A stretch of DNA of 64,000 nucleotides from Myxococcales bacterium. Its GTDB lineage: Bacteria > Myxococcota_A > Polyangia > Polyangiales > Polyangiaceae. Position 1 is the stretch's first letter. Every line of letters starts with the position of its first letter. The stretch is from NCBI GenBank assembly GCA_016706225.1, contig JADJKB010000025.1, positions 496,001 to 560,000 of the forward strand, written 5' to 3'. Under the pieces are notes generated by a model, which worked only from the letters and a program-made list of their open reading frames with translations, was not told the origin of the DNA and did no database searches. A program made the position numbers and the translations under genes. Below are positions 9,371 to 20,668 of this stretch, one piece after another.

Positions 9371-10084
9371 TCACCGCGGTACGTTCCTGAGCGTGACGTG
9401 CGCACGCAGCGACGTGACGCTGGCGGACGTCGAAAGGGAATTGGCCGCACACCACGGATCATCCGGGGTGACGTCGAAGGGGCGCACCTGCGCGAAAGCC
9501 GTGAACGTGAGCTGCACGTCCCGGAAAGTATTGGCGGGGTTGTTGCTGCCGACGGCCGAGCCCGGGGTGGGGGTGCTCTCCGCTGGGTCCGTCATCTCGA
9601 CCACGAACACGCCTTCCATTGGCGTGATGGCGCCGGTTGCGTCCAGCTGAGGGCCCAGGCTGCCAGCGCCCGTCGTCGACTGATCGGAGAGCACCGTGTT
9701 GCCGGAGAAGTGGGCGTCGACCCGGCTGCCAATCTCGTTGTAAAAGAGCTTGTAGCAGGGGAGATAGGTGATGTTGGGGTCGAGCGCGTTGGGGTCGAGC
9801 AGTTTGTTGGCGAAGCAGGTGTCCGTGCCGTTCGCGACCTTGTCGATGTAGACACGGGCGGCACCGTCCCCGACCTCGGCAGCAACGGCGCGGCCGGCAA
9901 ACTCGGCGAGATACGTCGTCTGAGAGGCCTGGCGGTCATAACCCGCCGCCTGATCGACCAGGCTCGCGCTGCGCAGGGCAAAGACCCCCACCGCCGTGAG
10001 CAGCGTGATGGCGAGCACCACCACGAACACGGCAGCACCGCGCTCGTCGCGCCGGAATCGTAGTTTTGGATTCTGCGGGCGCAT
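9371..10084 (-). CDS. PilX-like minor pilin / pilus assembly protein
   Basis: A 237-aa protein. It has a basic leader RRDERG followed by the hydrophobic helix AAVFVVVLAITLLTAVGVF, the PilX-type arrangement in which cleavage follows the glycine (G16) and no GFTLxE is present. The globular domain contains paired cysteines. Its start overlaps the stop of the pilW-like gene (TGATG). Position between pilW- and pilY1-like genes agrees with the usual order. Confidence 0.8.
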   Translation of the reverse strand: MRPQNPKLRFRRDERGAAVFVVVLAITLLTAVGVFALRSASLVDQAAGYDRQASQTTYLAEFAGRAVAAEVGDGAARVYIDKVANGTDTCFANKLLDPNALDPNITYLPCYKLFYNEIGSRVDAHFSGNTVLSDQSTTGAGSLGPQLDATGAITPMEGVFVVEMTDPAESTPTPGSAVGSNNPANTFRDVQLTFTAFAQVRPFDVTPDDPWCAANSLSTSASVTSLRAHVTLRNVPR

Positions 10085-11367
10085 CAGTAGAACACCGCGG
10101 TTTGGTTGTGGAGGGCCACGTCGGCCTGGACCGAACGCACCCGCGCGAAGGGCGGGGCGGCGCCGGTGCCGAGGCCGACGCGGAACAGCTGGCCGGGGTT
10201 GGGTGGGTTGGCGTCGCGGTCCGGCTCTTGAGAGCGGATCGAGAGACGCAGCCGCACCGCCCGAACGCGCTGGGGGCCGTTGGCCGGGTTGACGATGTCG
10301 GTCACCAGATCCCCCGCCCAGTTCGCGACCGCTGGCGACGCCGGGATTTCGAGCAGCGTCTGATCTTTGTTGGCCGGCACGGTGACGGCGACGGTGATGC
10401 CGAGCTTGAAATCGACGGCATACTCCGCGACCAGCTCCTCGGTGGTCTGAATGGGAGTACCCGAGGTGTCGAGCTCGACGCGCACCAGGTCGAAGCGAGT
10501 GCCCACGTCGTAGGGGTGGGCGCCGGCGACGTAGGCCGGGTCGTAGGCGGCGTTGGCGCCCAGGTTCGACTGGTTCTGGATGTTGCGCAGGTCGTATTTG
10601 ATGAAGTTCACCACGTTGATGGTGGCGCCGGTCACGTTGCCCTTGAGCCCACAGATGTTGCCGACGCCCTGGCGAAAGCGCAGCGCGGGCACCTGACTCA
10701 AGATGACCTGGGGGCCGTTGGCGCTCGCGACGCTCTGCACGGTGGCGTACTGCGTTTCACCGGACTGGTCTTGGATGCGCACGCCTCGCCCCGGCTGGGC
10801 GCCGAAGATCGACTCCAGCATCGTCAGCTGATTCGGCGAAGACGGATAACCCATGCGGCCGAGCGGGCCGGTGTTCTGCTGCAAGTGGACGACGTAGGTC
10901 GCGCCGACATTGTCGACGTTCCAGATCGGAAAGACCTCCGCCGCCGTGTAGCTGCCCATCAGGGTCAGCTCGTCCGGCGCGAGGCCGTTGTCCGACATGT
11001 GCGCGGCGGCGCTCGCGGCCGAGCCCCCCGGGCGGATGCGCAGGGGCGCCAGGCGCTGGAGCAGCACCGGGTAGGTCGTCGAGTCTCCGCACAAGTTCGG
11101 ATCTTGTCGAATGTTCGGGCTGCTCAGGAAGCCGGCCCGGCCGATGTCGGCCTTCAGGCGCTCGAAGCCGAGCATGGCGCTCATGGTGGCGTCCGCCACC
11201 CGCGACTCCCGGGTGTAGAAGCGGCCCGTCTGGCGCGAGATGGCAAACACCGCGAGCGACACGAACAAGCCACCGGTGACGGCGACCATGAGCTCGACGA
11301 GGGTGAAACCCCGCCGCCGCCGGCGAAGCGGGGAGGAGCGGACCGAAGAGAGGAGTGAGAGGGTCAC
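10084..11367 (-). CDS. PilW-like minor pilin
   Basis: A 427-aa prepilin. The GTG start was chosen because it forms a GTGA overlap with the preceding gene and leaves a short basic leader SPLRRRRRG directly before GFTLVELMVAV, with cleavage at G20|F21 and Glu at +5. The long C-terminal domain is typical of PilW, the largest minor pilin. It is predicted to be an inner-membrane protein before processing by the prepilin peptidase, which is not encoded in this window. Confidence 0.87.
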   Translation of the reverse strand: MTLSLLSSVRSSPLRRRRRGFTLVELMVAVTGGLFVSLAVFAISRQTGRFYTRESRVADATMSAMLGFERLKADIGRAGFLSSPNIRQDPNLCGDSTTYPVLLQRLAPLRIRPGGSAASAAAHMSDNGLAPDELTLMGSYTAAEVFPIWNVDNVGATYVVHLQQNTGPLGRMGYPSSPNQLTMLESIFGAQPGRGVRIQDQSGETQYATVQSVASANGPQVILSQVPALRFRQGVGNICGLKGNVTGATINVVNFIKYDLRNIQNQSNLGANAAYDPAYVAGAHPYDVGTRFDLVRVELDTSGTPIQTTEELVAEYAVDFKLGITVAVTVPANKDQTLLEIPASPAVANWAGDLVTDIVNPANGPQRVRAVRLRLSIRSQEPDRDANPPNPGQLFRVGLGTGAAPPFARVRSVQADVALHNQTAVFY

Positions 11368-11978
11368 GATGCGGTGTTCTGTTTCACGGCGGAGGCCGTG
11401 TGCACGAAGTGGTATTTGAGCCCAGCAGCCTCGATGGTGGCGGGCGGGGTGAGCACGGCGCAGGTGGGCTGACCGTTGACGGTGCCGCCCTGGCCATCGC
11501 GCAGCCAAAACACGCGGACCTCCGTGCGCAGCAGGCCGTTGCCCGCCGTCGCCGGGTACATCCACGAGAGCCGAACATGCGCGCAGAACACCGCGGTGCC
11601 GGCGTTGGCATCGGCCACGGGATTACCGAGCGCATCGAAGGCCGCGCCGAAGTTGCGATTGGCATCGAACGCCGGGCGCAGCCACTGGTTGGCATTGTTG
11701 CCGGCCGCTTGGAGCCAGATCGTGTCGTTGAGGTCCGGTGTCGGGATGCCCGGCGACGGGTGGTTCCACGCCGCGGCGTCGACCGCTAGCTGGTCGAGCC
11801 AGGCCTGAGCGATGTGGGTGGCGATGGAAAGGTTCTTCGCGTGTTTGTTGGCGCCGACGGTGACCTTCTGCATCGCGATGATGCCGGCGACGCCGATCGC
11901 GAAGATGCTGATGGCCATCAGCAGCTCGACGGCGGTGAAACCGCGACGGGTGCGACGGGGGGCGCGTGCGCGGGTCAC
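11364..11978 (-). CDS. PilV-like minor pilin
   Basis: A 204-aa prepilin. The leader RAPRRTRRG precedes FTAVELLMAISIFAIGV; cleavage is expected at G13|F14 with Glu18 at +5. The phrase GVAGIIAMQ after the helix is common in PilV. The GTG start overlaps the stop of the fimT-like gene as GTGA, the same coupling as at the downstream junction. The upstream in-frame extension lacks signal features and was discarded. Confidence 0.87.
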   Translation of the reverse strand: MTRARAPRRTRRGFTAVELLMAISIFAIGVAGIIAMQKVTVGANKHAKNLSIATHIAQAWLDQLAVDAAAWNHPSPGIPTPDLNDTIWLQAAGNNANQWLRPAFDANRNFGAAFDALGNPVADANAGTAVFCAHVRLSWMYPATAGNGLLRTEVRVFWLRDGQGGTVNGQPTCAVLTPPATIEAAGLKYHFVHTASAVKQNTAS

Positions 11979-12664
11979 AGCGTGGTCTCCACGGTCGCGA
12001 CTCCGAGTCGGGTGTTGCCGTTCGGGAGCACCAGCACCCAGCGCGACGGGCCGTAGGGCTCCAGTGAGGTGGTGTTGACCCGCGTGATCTTGACGCGGGG
12101 CACGGTGGTCAGCGCGGCGAAGGGGTTGGCCTGCCCGTAGCGCATGAAGGAGCGGCCCATGGGCGTGAAACACACATCCATCGAGGCCTGGTCGTTGTTC
12201 AGCGGATCCTTCACTCGGGTCATGATGCCGTCGAGCTCGGAGCGGCCCTTGATGGTGAGCTGGCCGATGACCTGACTGTCGGGATTGTTGGGCAACCACG
12301 TGGTCAGCGTGCAGCTCGAGACCGGCAGCCGATCACAGTTCGGGTTGGCCTGAGCGCTGCGGACGGCTTCTCGGACCTCGAAGCGTCCCTCCTGATCCAC
12401 CGAGCGGTCGAAGCGGACCATGACCGCCGAGCCGCGACCCATGGCCCGCATGCGAGCGTTGCGGTAGAGGCTCGACAGCTCCTTCGCCACGAACTGCGTG
12501 CGGCGGGAGCGCATCTGACCCGTGATGGTCGGAATGGCGATGGCCGCCAGCACACCGACGATGATCACCACCACGACCAGCTCGATGAGGGTGAACCCCC
12601 GGCTCCGCCGGCGGGCCGGGGCCGTGACCCAAGAGAGGCCTGATTTCTGAAAACGCACCACCAC
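11975..12664 (-). CDS. FimT/GspH-type pseudopilin, first gene of pilin operon
   Basis: A 229-aa prepilin. GFTLIELVVVVIIVGVLAAI is a textbook class III signal with cleavage at G23|F24 and Glu28 at +5. The remainder matches the GspH/FimT beta domain (AMGRGSAVMVRFD, GRSELDG). The start is one of three successive GTG codons, so the N-terminus is uncertain by two residues. It heads the leftward operon; a 211-bp divergent gap to the next gene should hold the promoter. Confidence 0.87.
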   Translation of the reverse strand: MVVRFQKSGLSWVTAPARRRSRGFTLIELVVVVIIVGVLAAIAIPTITGQMRSRRTQFVAKELSSLYRNARMRAMGRGSAVMVRFDRSVDQEGRFEVREAVRSAQANPNCDRLPVSSCTLTTWLPNNPDSQVIGQLTIKGRSELDGIMTRVKDPLNNDQASMDVCFTPMGRSFMRYGQANPFAALTTVPRVKITRVNTTSLEPYGPSRWVLVLPNGNTRLGVATVETTL

Positions 12665-12875
12665 GAGCCTGTACTGAGCAAGGCCTGTGCCGAGGATCGA
12701 GATCTGACCCCCCCGGAATTCCAGGTAATTGTGGGCCGTGATGGATTCCCGAGGCAGTAAGGATTGCAGCGCTATGCAATCGTTTCAGGGCTCGAAGGAC
12801 TTGCCGGATGCTCAGCGCCGGCCCAGCGGTCACCGGGGAATTGCCTGGGACCGCCCCTCGTTCTAAGTCCGGCCC

Positions 12876-13971
12876 ATGAACGTCCGGCACGCCTTGGCCC
12901 TGCTCCCTTTCCTGCTTCCGGCCTGCGACAAGAAGCCGGCAGAGGCCGACAAGGGCGTCGCGCCACCCCCCATCGCGAGTAGCAAACCCGGGACCTGCGC
13001 GGCGGGGGGTGGGACGGTTTCCGACAAGGTCTCGGCCGGGTTCTTCGCGCGCGGCTGGGGACTACTGCGTCGATCCAAACGGCGAGACCCGCGCATACGG
13101 CGAGAACGCACCCGCCAACGTCGACAAGGTCTGCACCGAGCTGTTCGATGGGGAGTGTGAGGTCTACAAGAGCTTCGGTCTGCGGCGCGTCGTCACGCTG
13201 CGCTACGTCGACGGCAAAGGCTCACCCGGCGCCGTCAACGTGAACCTGTCGCAGTTCGCGAGCAAGGAAGGCGCGTACGCGTTCTTCACCAAGCGTGTGG
13301 TGGCTGACTCCGACCCGGTGGAGTCGGCGCCGGCCAAGCTCGAGGCCGGCGGCGCCGCCGCTGCGGGGACCGGCATCGCCTACGTGTGGCGGGGTGAGCA
13401 CGTGGTCGAGCTTTCGTACACCAACGAGGTCGAGGCGCCGGACCAGTTGAAGGAGAGCGCGGCGAAGGCAATCCCGCCGATCGCGAAGGCCATCGGAGAG
13501 AAACTCAGCGGCGACAAGGAGCCACCCAAGGCCGTGGCGGCGTTGCCCTCGGACAATCGCATCCCGATGGGGGTCAACTTCACCACCACGGATGCCCTCG
13601 GCATCGCGGGCGTCGGTGCGGGTGCAGTCGGCTTCTACAAGGACGGCAGCAAGCGCTGGCGTGTGCTGTCGGTGGCGCGTGCGGACGAAGACGCCGCGAA
13701 GGACGTGCTGAAGACGCTGAAGAAGGCCGACGGATCCAAGGCGCTGAAGGGTGTGACCTTCGACGGCCTGTCGATGGAGCGGCGCGACGACGACACCAGC
13801 CCGAAGATCGGCTGGGTGGTCGGGCGTAAGGGGGACCAGGTCTTTGGTATCGGCGACGAAGAGTATGCGCTCAGCGCGGGCATGGCCGCGCCCGAAGCCC
13901 AGAAAGTCAGCCTGAGCGAGGCCGAAAAGCTGGAGCGATTGAAGAAGCTGTTGGACGTTCCGGCGAAGTGA
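12876..13971 (+). CDS. Lipoprotein of unknown function, interrupted by a frameshift
   Basis: Two overlapping frames form one protein. The first starts MNVRHALALLPFLLPAC, a lipoprotein signal with Cys17, and reads through GGGTVSDKVSAGFFAR. The second takes over with AGDYCVDPNGETRAYGE and continues to 13971. The switch falls in the GC-rich run at about 13048-13062 and is repaired by skipping one base. The joined protein is about 364 residues, Lys-rich and without enzymatic motifs. The shift is either an assembly error or a real inactivating insertion. Outside the break, both frames show normal GC-rich third positions. Confidence 0.72.
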
Positions 13972-14081
13972 AGCCGGCGACTCCAGCCTTCCGAGCCAGC
14001 GTCTGTGGGCGTGGTGAAGCGCGGCTGAATCGTGCTAGCTAGGAGCCCTGCGCGGCCCCTGTCCCGCGCGCTGAGAGGCCC

Positions 14082-15227
14082 GTGGACTTCGAGCTATCCG
14101 AGCAGCATCAACTCCTTCGCGCATCCGTGCGTGAGTTCTGTGAGCGCGAGGTTCGACCCCACGCAAAACAGTGGGACGAAGAGGAGCGCTTTCCTCACGA
14201 GATCGTCCCCAAGCTGGCGGACCTCGGCCTGCTCGGCATTCGCATCCCCGAAGAGTACGGCGGCGCAGCGATGGACACTCTGTCGTACGCCCTGTGTGTC
14301 GAAGAGTGTGCGCGAGTCGACGGCTCGCTGGCGCTGACCGTCGCAAGTCACAACGGGCTCGGCACCAGCCACATCCTCAGCTTCGGCAACGAACAGCAGA
14401 AGCAGAAGTACCTGCCCAAGGCGGCCAGCGGTGAGTGGCTCGCTGCGTGGGCGCTGACCGAGCCGGGCTCCGGCTCCGACAGCGCCGGGATGAAGACCGC
14501 AGCAGTGCGCGACGGCGAGGACTGGGTGCTCAATGGCACGAAGATGTTCATCACCCAGGGCTCCGTGGGCGGGTTCTGCGTGGTGCTGGCCATCACCAAC
14601 CGCGACGTGCCCGCTCAGCGCGGCATCACGGCGTTCGTCGTCGACCGCGGCACGCCGGGTTTTTCTGCCAGCAAGAAGCTGGAGAAGTACGGCTGCCGCT
14701 CGAGTGACACCGTCGAGCTGACGTTCGAGAACGTGCGCCTGCCGGACAGCCATCGGGTCGGCAACGTCGATCAGGGCTTCTACGACACGATGAAGATCCT
14801 CGACCGCGGGCGGATCAGCATCGCGGCCATGGCGCTCGGTCTGGGACGGGGGGCCGTCAGCATGGCGGTGGCGTACGCCAAGGAGCGGCGCGCCTTCGGC
14901 AAAGCCATCGCCGAGTTCCAGGCGATCCAGTGGAAGCTGGCGGACGCCGCCACCGAGCTCGACGCGGCAGAGCTGTTGATCCGCCGTGCGGCCTGGCTGT
15001 GTGACCTGGGACAGCCCTACAGTCGCGAGGCGGCGATGGCGAAGCTTTGGGCGAGCGAAGCGGCGACGCGGGCCTGCAACGACGCGCTGCAGATCCACGG
15101 CGGCTACGGCTACACCCGCGAGTTCGACGTCGAGCGTCACCTGCGGGACGTGAAGATCTGCGAGATTGGCGAGGGCACCAGCGAGGTTCAGCGCATGGTG
15201 ATCGCCAAACACCTGCTCAGGGCGTGA
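14082..15227 (+). CDS. Acyl-CoA dehydrogenase
   Basis: A 381-aa FAD-dependent dehydrogenase that introduces the 2,3-double bond in acyl-CoA thioesters. Family signatures are ALTEPGSGSD, GTKMFITQG, the FAD-site segment ERRAFGKAIAEFQAIQWKLA, QIHGGYGYTREF and the terminal IGEGTSEVQRMVI, where Glu364 is the expected catalytic base. The length equals that of short/medium/branched-chain dehydrogenases; chain specificity cannot be read. GTG start. With the nearby hydratase it may serve beta-oxidation or branched-chain amino acid breakdown. It ends 1 bp from the convergent PPIase gene. Confidence 0.94.
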   Translation: MDFELSEQHQLLRASVREFCEREVRPHAKQWDEEERFPHEIVPKLADLGLLGIRIPEEYGGAAMDTLSYALCVEECARVDGSLALTVASHNGLGTSHILSFGNEQQKQKYLPKAASGEWLAAWALTEPGSGSDSAGMKTAAVRDGEDWVLNGTKMFITQGSVGGFCVVLAITNRDVPAQRGITAFVVDRGTPGFSASKKLEKYGCRSSDTVELTFENVRLPDSHRVGNVDQGFYDTMKILDRGRISIAAMALGLGRGAVSMAVAYAKERRAFGKAIAEFQAIQWKLADAATELDAAELLIRRAAWLCDLGQPYSREAAMAKLWASEAATRACNDALQIHGGYGYTREFDVERHLRDVKICEIGEGTSEVQRMVIAKHLLRA

Positions 15228-15228
15228 G

Positions 15229-15740
15229 TCACTCGGTCCGTTGAATCACGTGGAAGCCGAAGGGGCTCTCGATCACGTCCGAGATCTGACCCGGCTCGAG
15301 GGCGAACGCTGCCTTCTCGAACTCCTTGACCATCACGCCGCGCGGGAAACGACCCAGGGTGCCACCGCGGGTCTTCGCGCCGGGTTCGTCGGAGTACTCG
15401 CCGACCAACTTCACGAAGTCTTCCCCCGCGCGCGCGCGCTTGAGCGCCTCCTCCGCGCGCGCTTTCGCCTCTTCCTTGCTGCGCGTGATCGTCTCCGGGG
15501 CGCGCATGCCAGCGCGATGCATGACCAGGATGTGGCGAGCGGCGATGGTCTCTGGGCGCGCGGCGGTGGTGCCTTCGGCCTCTTCGCCCGACTCCGAGGG
15601 CGGAGTGGCCGGTGCTTCGCCGAGCGGCGGCCAGATCGGCTGAGCCGCGCCGCGTGGTGGCTCACTCGGCCCCTCGTAGGTCGTCAGCGCGCACGCGCTG
15701 AGCGCGAGCGCGGCCGAGAGCAACGGTAGGTAGCGCACCC

Positions 15741-15744
<4 letters not shown>
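15229..15744 (-). CDS. Parvulin-type PPIase lipoprotein
   Basis: A 171-aa protein with signal peptide and lipobox LSAC (Cys18), a Pro/Glu-rich linker, and a C-terminal rotamase domain from about residue 65 (ARHILVMH, YSDEPGAKTRGGTLGRF, FGFHVIQRTE). It should assist folding of exported proteins in the periplasm. The GTG start overlaps the upstream gene as GTGA. The catalytic domain is a close paralogue of the upstream gene's, indicating tandem duplication with different membrane anchors. Confidence 0.9.
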
Positions 15745-16583
<839 letters not shown>

Positions 16584-16586
16584 TGC

Positions 16587-17426
16587 TCAACCGATCTCTG
16601 CCCATGCGTTCGTGATCACTGCGTCGTCACGGCCTCCCGCGAACACCGTCAGCGCGAGCTTGCCGGCGTCGAGGGCCACCGCTTCGGTGCGGATGGCCTC
16701 ACCGGGCCAAACTGGCTTGCGGAACTGCGCGGTGAAGCGCTTGAGTTTTCCGGCGTCGCCTCCGCAGGCGTTCTTCACGATGGCGCGGCAGGCGTAGCCG
16801 TACGTGCAGAGCCCGTGAAGGATTGGCCCCTGCGGGAAACCCACCATCGTGGCGAACTCGGGATCCGCGTGCAGCGGGTTCAGATCCCCCGAGAGGCGAT
16901 AGAGCAGTGCCTGCTCCGGCGCCGTTTGTTCTTCGAAGATCCAGGTGCGGGGCGCGTCCTTGGGAGCGCTCGGAACTTCTTCGCGCGGTGGCGGTGGGCC
17001 GCCGAAGCTTCCGGCTCCGCGGTAGAGGATCGACCACTCGGTGTCGAAGCACGCTTCGCCGTTGACCTCGGTGCTGGTCTTCACGGTGACCGCCGCCATC
17101 TTCTTCATGTCGTAGATGCCGGTGATGGTCGCGATGGTCTTCATCGTGCCTTCGGACGGGATCGGGCGGCGCATGCTCACCGTCTGTCCGCCGTGCACGA
17201 CCATCGCCAGGTTGCCCTGGGTCTTCACCAGCGCGTCACCCAGCGCGGCGTAGGCGGGAACGACGGCGAAGGTCGGGTACACCTTCGGGCCCTTGGACTC
17301 GTACAGGTAGTCGAGCTCGTCACGTTTTGCGCCGATCCCGAGGGCGTAGAGCACGACGGTCTTCCAGTCGTACGCGAACTCGTAAGCGGGGGTCGTGTAG
17401 CCGACGGTGGACGTGTCGAGACTCAT
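16587..17426 (-). CDS. MaoC-type 2-enoyl-CoA hydratase
   Basis: A 279-aa double hot-dog protein resembling the hydratase 2 part of eukaryotic multifunctional enzyme type 2. It hydrates trans-2-enoyl-CoA to (R)-3-hydroxyacyl-CoA. The hydratase motif LSGDLNPLHADP supplies Asp181, Asn183 and His186, followed by GFPQGPILHGLCTYG. The start was placed at the ATG preceded by AGGAGAGG; the upstream extension has no family similarity. It may work with the acyl-CoA dehydrogenase about 1.4 kb away on the other strand. Confidence 0.92.
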   Translation of the reverse strand: MSLDTSTVGYTTPAYEFAYDWKTVVLYALGIGAKRDELDYLYESKGPKVYPTFAVVPAYAALGDALVKTQGNLAMVVHGGQTVSMRRPIPSEGTMKTIATITGIYDMKKMAAVTVKTSTEVNGEACFDTEWSILYRGAGSFGGPPPPREEVPSAPKDAPRTWIFEEQTAPEQALLYRLSGDLNPLHADPEFATMVGFPQGPILHGLCTYGYACRAIVKNACGGDAGKLKRFTAQFRKPVWPGEAIRTEAVALDAGKLALTVFAGGRDDAVITNAWAEIG

Positions 17427-17542
17427 CGCATCCTCTCCTCTGGCCTTGGGCCGCGAACCGTTACCGGCCCCCACGCCTCGCGTCAACGACGGCAAAGCCA
17501 AAAGGGGCGCGTCGGCCGTTGCGCCCGGCCCCGCATCGAAGA

Positions 17543-18286
17543 ATGCTCGCCGCCGTGACGGGTCTGGTCGGCGAGGTCGCAGCGGCGCTCGACAAGAGCG
17601 GGGTCGATCTATCGCGCCTGGGGCTGGCCTGGGCGCGGGTGGCCCCCAGCGTTGCACTGGTGCCGGCCTTCGGGCTCCGGGCCTTTCCGGGGCCGGCGCG
17701 GGTCGTGCTGGCGCTGGCGCTCGCAGCTTCCGTGGCGCCCGGGCTGCCGGTGGTCGGACCGAACGGAGTCGCCTGGCCGGTCGCTCTCTTGGTCGAAGTT
17801 GCCAAGGGCCTCCCGATCGCGGTGACGGCGTCCGTCGCGCTCTGGGTCGCCAGCATGACTGGCGGCGCCATCGATGATCTACGCGGTGCTCGAGAGACCT
17901 CGTCCCTGCCTACGGTCGAGGCCGGTGCAACGCCACTCGGCGCGCTGTTCGGGCTCTTGACGTCCATCTTGTTCCTGGAGAGCGGTGGACCCGGCCGCAT
18001 CGTGCAGGCGCTCTCGCGCCCGGACATCGAGGTCGGCGCATCGCTCTTTCATGCGACGCAGAGTCTGGTGGGTGGCATCGAGCTGGCGCTCGCGATTGCG
18101 GCGCCGATCCTGGTGGCGTCGGTCGTGATCGAGGTTGCGGGCTCGCTGGTCGCTCGGGCGGCGAGCCCGGCGTTCATCGGCCCGCTCCTGGCACCGGTGC
18201 GCTCGCTGGGCTTGCTCGCGGTCACCGCCGTCGTGCTCGAACGCATGCTCGAGCTGCTGGCGATCTTGGCCGCAAGACCCGTGTGA
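17543..18286 (+). CDS. FliR/SctT-like type III export apparatus protein (orphan)
   Basis: A 247-aa polytopic membrane protein. The N-terminal pattern ARVAPSVALVPAFGLRAFPG followed by a long hydrophobic helix with PGLP, then an LLVEVAKGLPIAVTASVALW segment and LLTSILFLESGGPGRIV, matches the FliR/SctT/EscT family, which forms part of the export gate. The length is close to the usual 250-260. Only the short ATG form was kept. No other flagellar or type III gene lies in the window, so it either belongs to a scattered secretion system or has another role. Confidence 0.72.
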   Translation: MLAAVTGLVGEVAAALDKSGVDLSRLGLAWARVAPSVALVPAFGLRAFPGPARVVLALALAASVAPGLPVVGPNGVAWPVALLVEVAKGLPIAVTASVALWVASMTGGAIDDLRGARETSSLPTVEAGATPLGALFGLLTSILFLESGGPGRIVQALSRPDIEVGASLFHATQSLVGGIELALAIAAPILVASVVIEVAGSLVARAASPAFIGPLLAPVRSLGLLAVTAVVLERMLELLAILAARPV

Positions 18287-18344
18287 GAATCGAAGCGAGA
18301 GGCGTTGGCCTTCACAGCGAGAGGCGGAGGAAGAGCCGGAGGAA

Positions 18345-18452
18345 TTCACAGGAAGGCGGGAGGACGGAAATTAGAGGGACTCAGAGGTGGCAGAACGATC
18401 GAATGCACGCTCTGCTGAATGCAAATCCTCCGCCCTTCCGCCTTCCTGTGAA
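18345..18452. repeat. Long imperfect inverted repeat (palindromic element)
   Basis: A 15-bp exact inverted pair, TTCACAGGAAGGCGG at 18345-18359 and its complement at 18438-18452, flanks a 78-bp centre. The similarity extends imperfectly into GGAGG/CCTCC-rich flanks. It occupies the middle of a 254-bp stretch between the convergent sctT-like and beta-barrel genes, where I see no coding signal. It could be a transcript-ending hairpin or a small mobile palindrome (MITE/REP-like). The fact that only one copy is seen in 64 kb argues for neither. Confidence 0.55.
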
Positions 18453-18540
18453 ATCTCTGCGTCTTCGATCTTCGCAGTCAGCTCAGAACGCCGACGCGCG
18501 ACACGCCTCGGAGAAGTTGGCGTTGGCCGTCTTCCAAGGA

Positions 18541-19271
18541 TCAGAGCGGGACGCGATACGCGATGTTGATGCCGAAGCTCAGCAGGTTGTTCTGTCCACG
18601 CAGCGAGGCTTCGTCGCCAAACGGCGAGCGCGCGGGCTTTTCCGGTAAGAACCAGCTGCCGTAGCGCAGTGCCGCGCCCGTGGACCAGTTGGTGCTCAAG
18701 CGATACGCCGCGCCCACGGCCAGACCGACGGTGTAACCCTCGGTGCGGATCGTGACCCCCCGGGGGCCGACCAGCGCTTTGTCGGTACTGCCTCGGTTCG
18801 ATGCAAAACGATCACTCACGACCACCAGCCCGCTCGTGAGGCCGAGCCAGCCCTCGAACGTGGGCCCGGAGAAGGCGTAGTAACGCGCCGTCCCTTCGAC
18901 CGTGAAATAGCGACGTGTGTGGTCCCGCGACACGCCGGGAGGATCTTCCCGCGGCGCGTCCGTGGTCGGCGTGAGCCCGAGCAGCAGTCCCGCGCCCAAG
19001 GTGAACGAGCGTGTCGCGCGAAACAACTGCCAGGCTTCGAGCCCGAGGCTCGAGTCCCCCTGGCTGCAGCCCGCGATGCTCGGCTCGACGCAGACTTGTG
19101 CACCCGGCAAGAGCAACCAGCCGAGGCCGAACTCCGCCATGCCGGTCAGACGGTCGTGGTCGAGCGTGCCACCGGGGTGGGGCTGGCCGCCTTCGTGCGC
19201 AGGGGCGGGGCGAGTCGCGAGCGAGCCCACCGTCAGCGTGGACGCGGCAAGCAGGAGAGCGGCGCGCAGCT

Positions 19272-19275
<4 letters not shown>
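18541..19275 (-). CDS. Putative outer-membrane beta-barrel protein
   Basis: A 244-aa exported protein. The signal peptide KLRAALLLAASTLTVGSLAT is followed by a His/Gly-rich start (AHEGGQPHPGG) and alternating aromatic/hydrophobic strands to the end (LLSFGINIAYRVPL), with a terminal hydrophobic residue as in many barrels. Two cysteines near residues 60-70 may pair. The GTG start makes a GTGA overlap with the kinase gene. The substrate and the relation to the kinase are unknown. Confidence 0.75.
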
Positions 19276-20576
<1,301 letters not shown>

Positions 20577-20668
20577 CTCCCGGAAGGTAGCACGGCAGCG
20601 GCCGAATTCGTCGGCCCGGCACGGCCGGATTTTTCTACCGGCAGACGGGCTGTTATACCGCGGCGCTC

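Noticed and set aside
18283..18648. 121-aa plus-strand frame across the palindromic element
   Set aside because: It runs into the antisense of the barrel gene, has mixed composition and no homologous motif.
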